From: Eutrophocola sp965662685
GTDB taxonomy: Bacteria; Pseudomonadota; Gammaproteobacteria; Pseudomonadales; Pseudohongiellaceae
Length of the DNA stretch: 64,000 nucleotides
Direction: 5' to 3'
NCBI GenBank assembly: GCA_965662685.1
Contig: CBFIIQ010000004.1
Coordinates: 39,143 to 103,142, forward strand
Of this stretch, positions 63,029 through 64,000 are shown piece by piece. Within the stretch, counting starts at the first letter, position 1. Each line of letters begins with the position of its first letter. The notes beneath the pieces are model-generated. The model was not told the DNA's origin. It saw only the letters and a program-made list of their open reading frames with translations, and made no database searches. The translations under genes were made by a program, and so were the position numbers.

Positions 63029-64000
63029 ATGCCTGTAATCGCTAAAGAATTATCAGAGATAGCTGTAAGAAAATTACGCCATAAGGTAAACGCAGATGAT
63101 ATTGCCGTTAAGGCTTTGCATGCGGTTGGTGGCGTCTCAGGCCTTGTATTACAGTGCATGCCGCCTGTTGAGGGTAAGGACGTAGGGTCTAGACAATGGA
63201 TCCTTAAGACCACTGTGGGCGATAAAAGGCGCGAATTTGGACTTGGGGGCTACCCTGATATACCCCTCAAAAGCGCTAGAGAAGACGCCAGAAGGTTCAA
63301 GGAGCAAATAAAGCAGGGGATAGATCCCACAGTAGAAAGGAAGGAGCTACGTGAGAAACTCAAAGCAGAGCAGCGGAGCGAAATTAGCTTCCAAGACATG
63401 GCTGAGAAGTACATTGATATCCAGTGTAAGAAGACCATAAACACATCAAAAGGCCGTCAGAAACTAAGAAATCAGTTTAAAACCTATGTCTTTCCCTACA
63501 TTGGGCACATGCTAATACGAGATATTCAGCGGCATCATCTGATATCTATGTATGATAATTACTACTACAGGATCCCACATCAAGCAGAGCGGATCATTGG
63601 GCATGTTGCTAAGGTATTTAATCGCTCAATCATTGAGGGTGTAAGAGAGAAAGCTAATCCGGGAGTATGGAAAGACAATCTCGATCAAGAATACCCACCT
63701 GCAAAAAAAGTTAAACCAACCAAACACTACAAGGCAGTCCCGTGGGAGAAACTGCCAGATTTTATGAGAGCGCTGAGAGAGAAAATAGATGAAGCTCCAA
63801 CCGCCATCACTGCTTTAGCAATCGATACCGGAAATAGGCCGGGTGTGTGCAGAGTGGCGCAGTGGGAGGATTTTGACTTCGATCTAAAAGTCTGGACGAT
63901 AAAAGAGGGCTCAAAGGCCAACAAAAGCAAAAGGATGTGGTACATCCCGCTTACTGATCGGACCATTGCCTTGCTGAAGTCGCAGCCAACCTATAAAGAC
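63029..64000 (+). CDS. Tyrosine recombinase (phage/island integrase), 3' truncated by window edge
   Basis: Site-specific recombinase of the P4/DUF4102 type. 324 codons are open to the last base with no stop, so the C-terminus is missing. The upstream frame closes at 62924 with no other start codon, so ATG 63029 is the start; no good ribosome-binding site precedes it. Residues about 33-105 form the DUF4102-like N-terminal domain (REFGLGGYPDIPLKSARED, QGIDP). A SAM-like core-binding domain follows at about 120-225. The catalytic domain begins with DTGNRPG, giving catalytic Arg270, and a Lys-containing strand TIKEGSKANKSKRMWYIPL. The His-x-x-Arg and Tyr residues lie beyond the edge. It is oriented away from the tRNA, as usual for tRNA-targeted islands. 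Confidence 0.9.
   Translation, partial: MPVIAKELSEIAVRKLRHKVNADDIAVKALHAVGGVSGLVLQCMPPVEGKDVGSRQWILKTTVGDKRREFGLGGYPDIPLKSAREDARRFKEQIKQGIDPTVERKELREKLKAEQRSEISFQDMAEKYIDIQCKKTINTSKGRQKLRNQFKTYVFPYIGHMLIRDIQRHHLISMYDNYYYRIPHQAERIIGHVAKVFNRSIIEGVREKANPGVWKDNLDQEYPPAKKVKPTKHYKAVPWEKLPDFMRALREKIDEAPTAITALAIDTGNRPGVCRVAQWEDFDFDLKVWTIKEGSKANKSKRMWYIPLTDRTIALLKSQPTYKD

Overview
This window is an almost fully coding stretch of a gammaproteobacterial chromosome. I estimate the base composition as mid-range GC by eye. The gene orders point to that class: clpP-clpX-lon-hup-ppiD, gloB-yafS-rnhA-dnaQ, mfd next to csiV and to a long-form gap gene, lolCDE-comEC-exbBD-msbA-lpxK-ycaR-kdsB-ptp-murB, and uvrC-pgsA-tRNA(Gly-Cys-Leu). 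Several of these match Pseudomonas-type order better than enteric order (a methylthioinosine phosphorylase near mfd, gap followed by apbE and sthA, exbB/exbD before msbA). A free-living, aerobic, probably marine lineage near Pseudomonadales/Cellvibrionales is plausible; no species can be named from this.

Layout. 1-7.3 kb: ATP-dependent proteolysis and envelope folding (clpP cut by the left edge, clpX, lon, HU, ppiD). 7.4-12.6 kb: a four-gene peptide ABC importer with a fused double ATPase. 12.6-15.5 kb: gloB facing a yafS-like gene, rnhA and dnaQ. 15.6-18.2 kb: an ArsB/NhaD-type ion transporter and sohB. 18.2-20.4 kb, minus strand: sulfite reductase hemoprotein with its DUF934 partner. 20.7-22.1 kb: nfuA and a methylthioinosine phosphorylase. 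22.1-26.5 kb, minus strand: mfd and csiV. 26.7-30.7 kb: an N-terminally extended GAPDH, apbE and sthA. 31.2-46.2 kb: a complete nuoA-N operon with fused nuoCD. 46.6-47.3 kb: an isolated serine-recombinase-like gene with altered catalytic residues. 47.4-59.7 kb: lipoprotein sorting, ComEC, ExbBD, MsbA, LPS and peptidoglycan precursor genes. 59.7-62.9 kb: uvrC, pgsA and three tRNA genes. 63.0 kb to the end: a tyrosine integrase just after tRNA-Leu and cut by the right edge, which looks like the left end of an integrated element.

How it fits together. Most genes are housekeeping: protein quality control, respiration (NADH from central metabolism to Complex I, with SthA balancing NADH and NADPH), sulfur assimilation and Fe-S assembly, lipid A and lipoprotein export, and DNA repair and replication. 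The only clearly accessory piece is the integrase end. The less explained pieces are the recombinase relic at the nuo/lol junction, the 0.5 kb hairpin-rich spacer before nuoA, and a hairpin covering the comEC ribosome-binding site. I found no CRISPR array, insertion sequence, toxin-antitoxin pair or recognisable defence system here. If the organism carries a novel system, it is more likely in the element that starts at the right edge.
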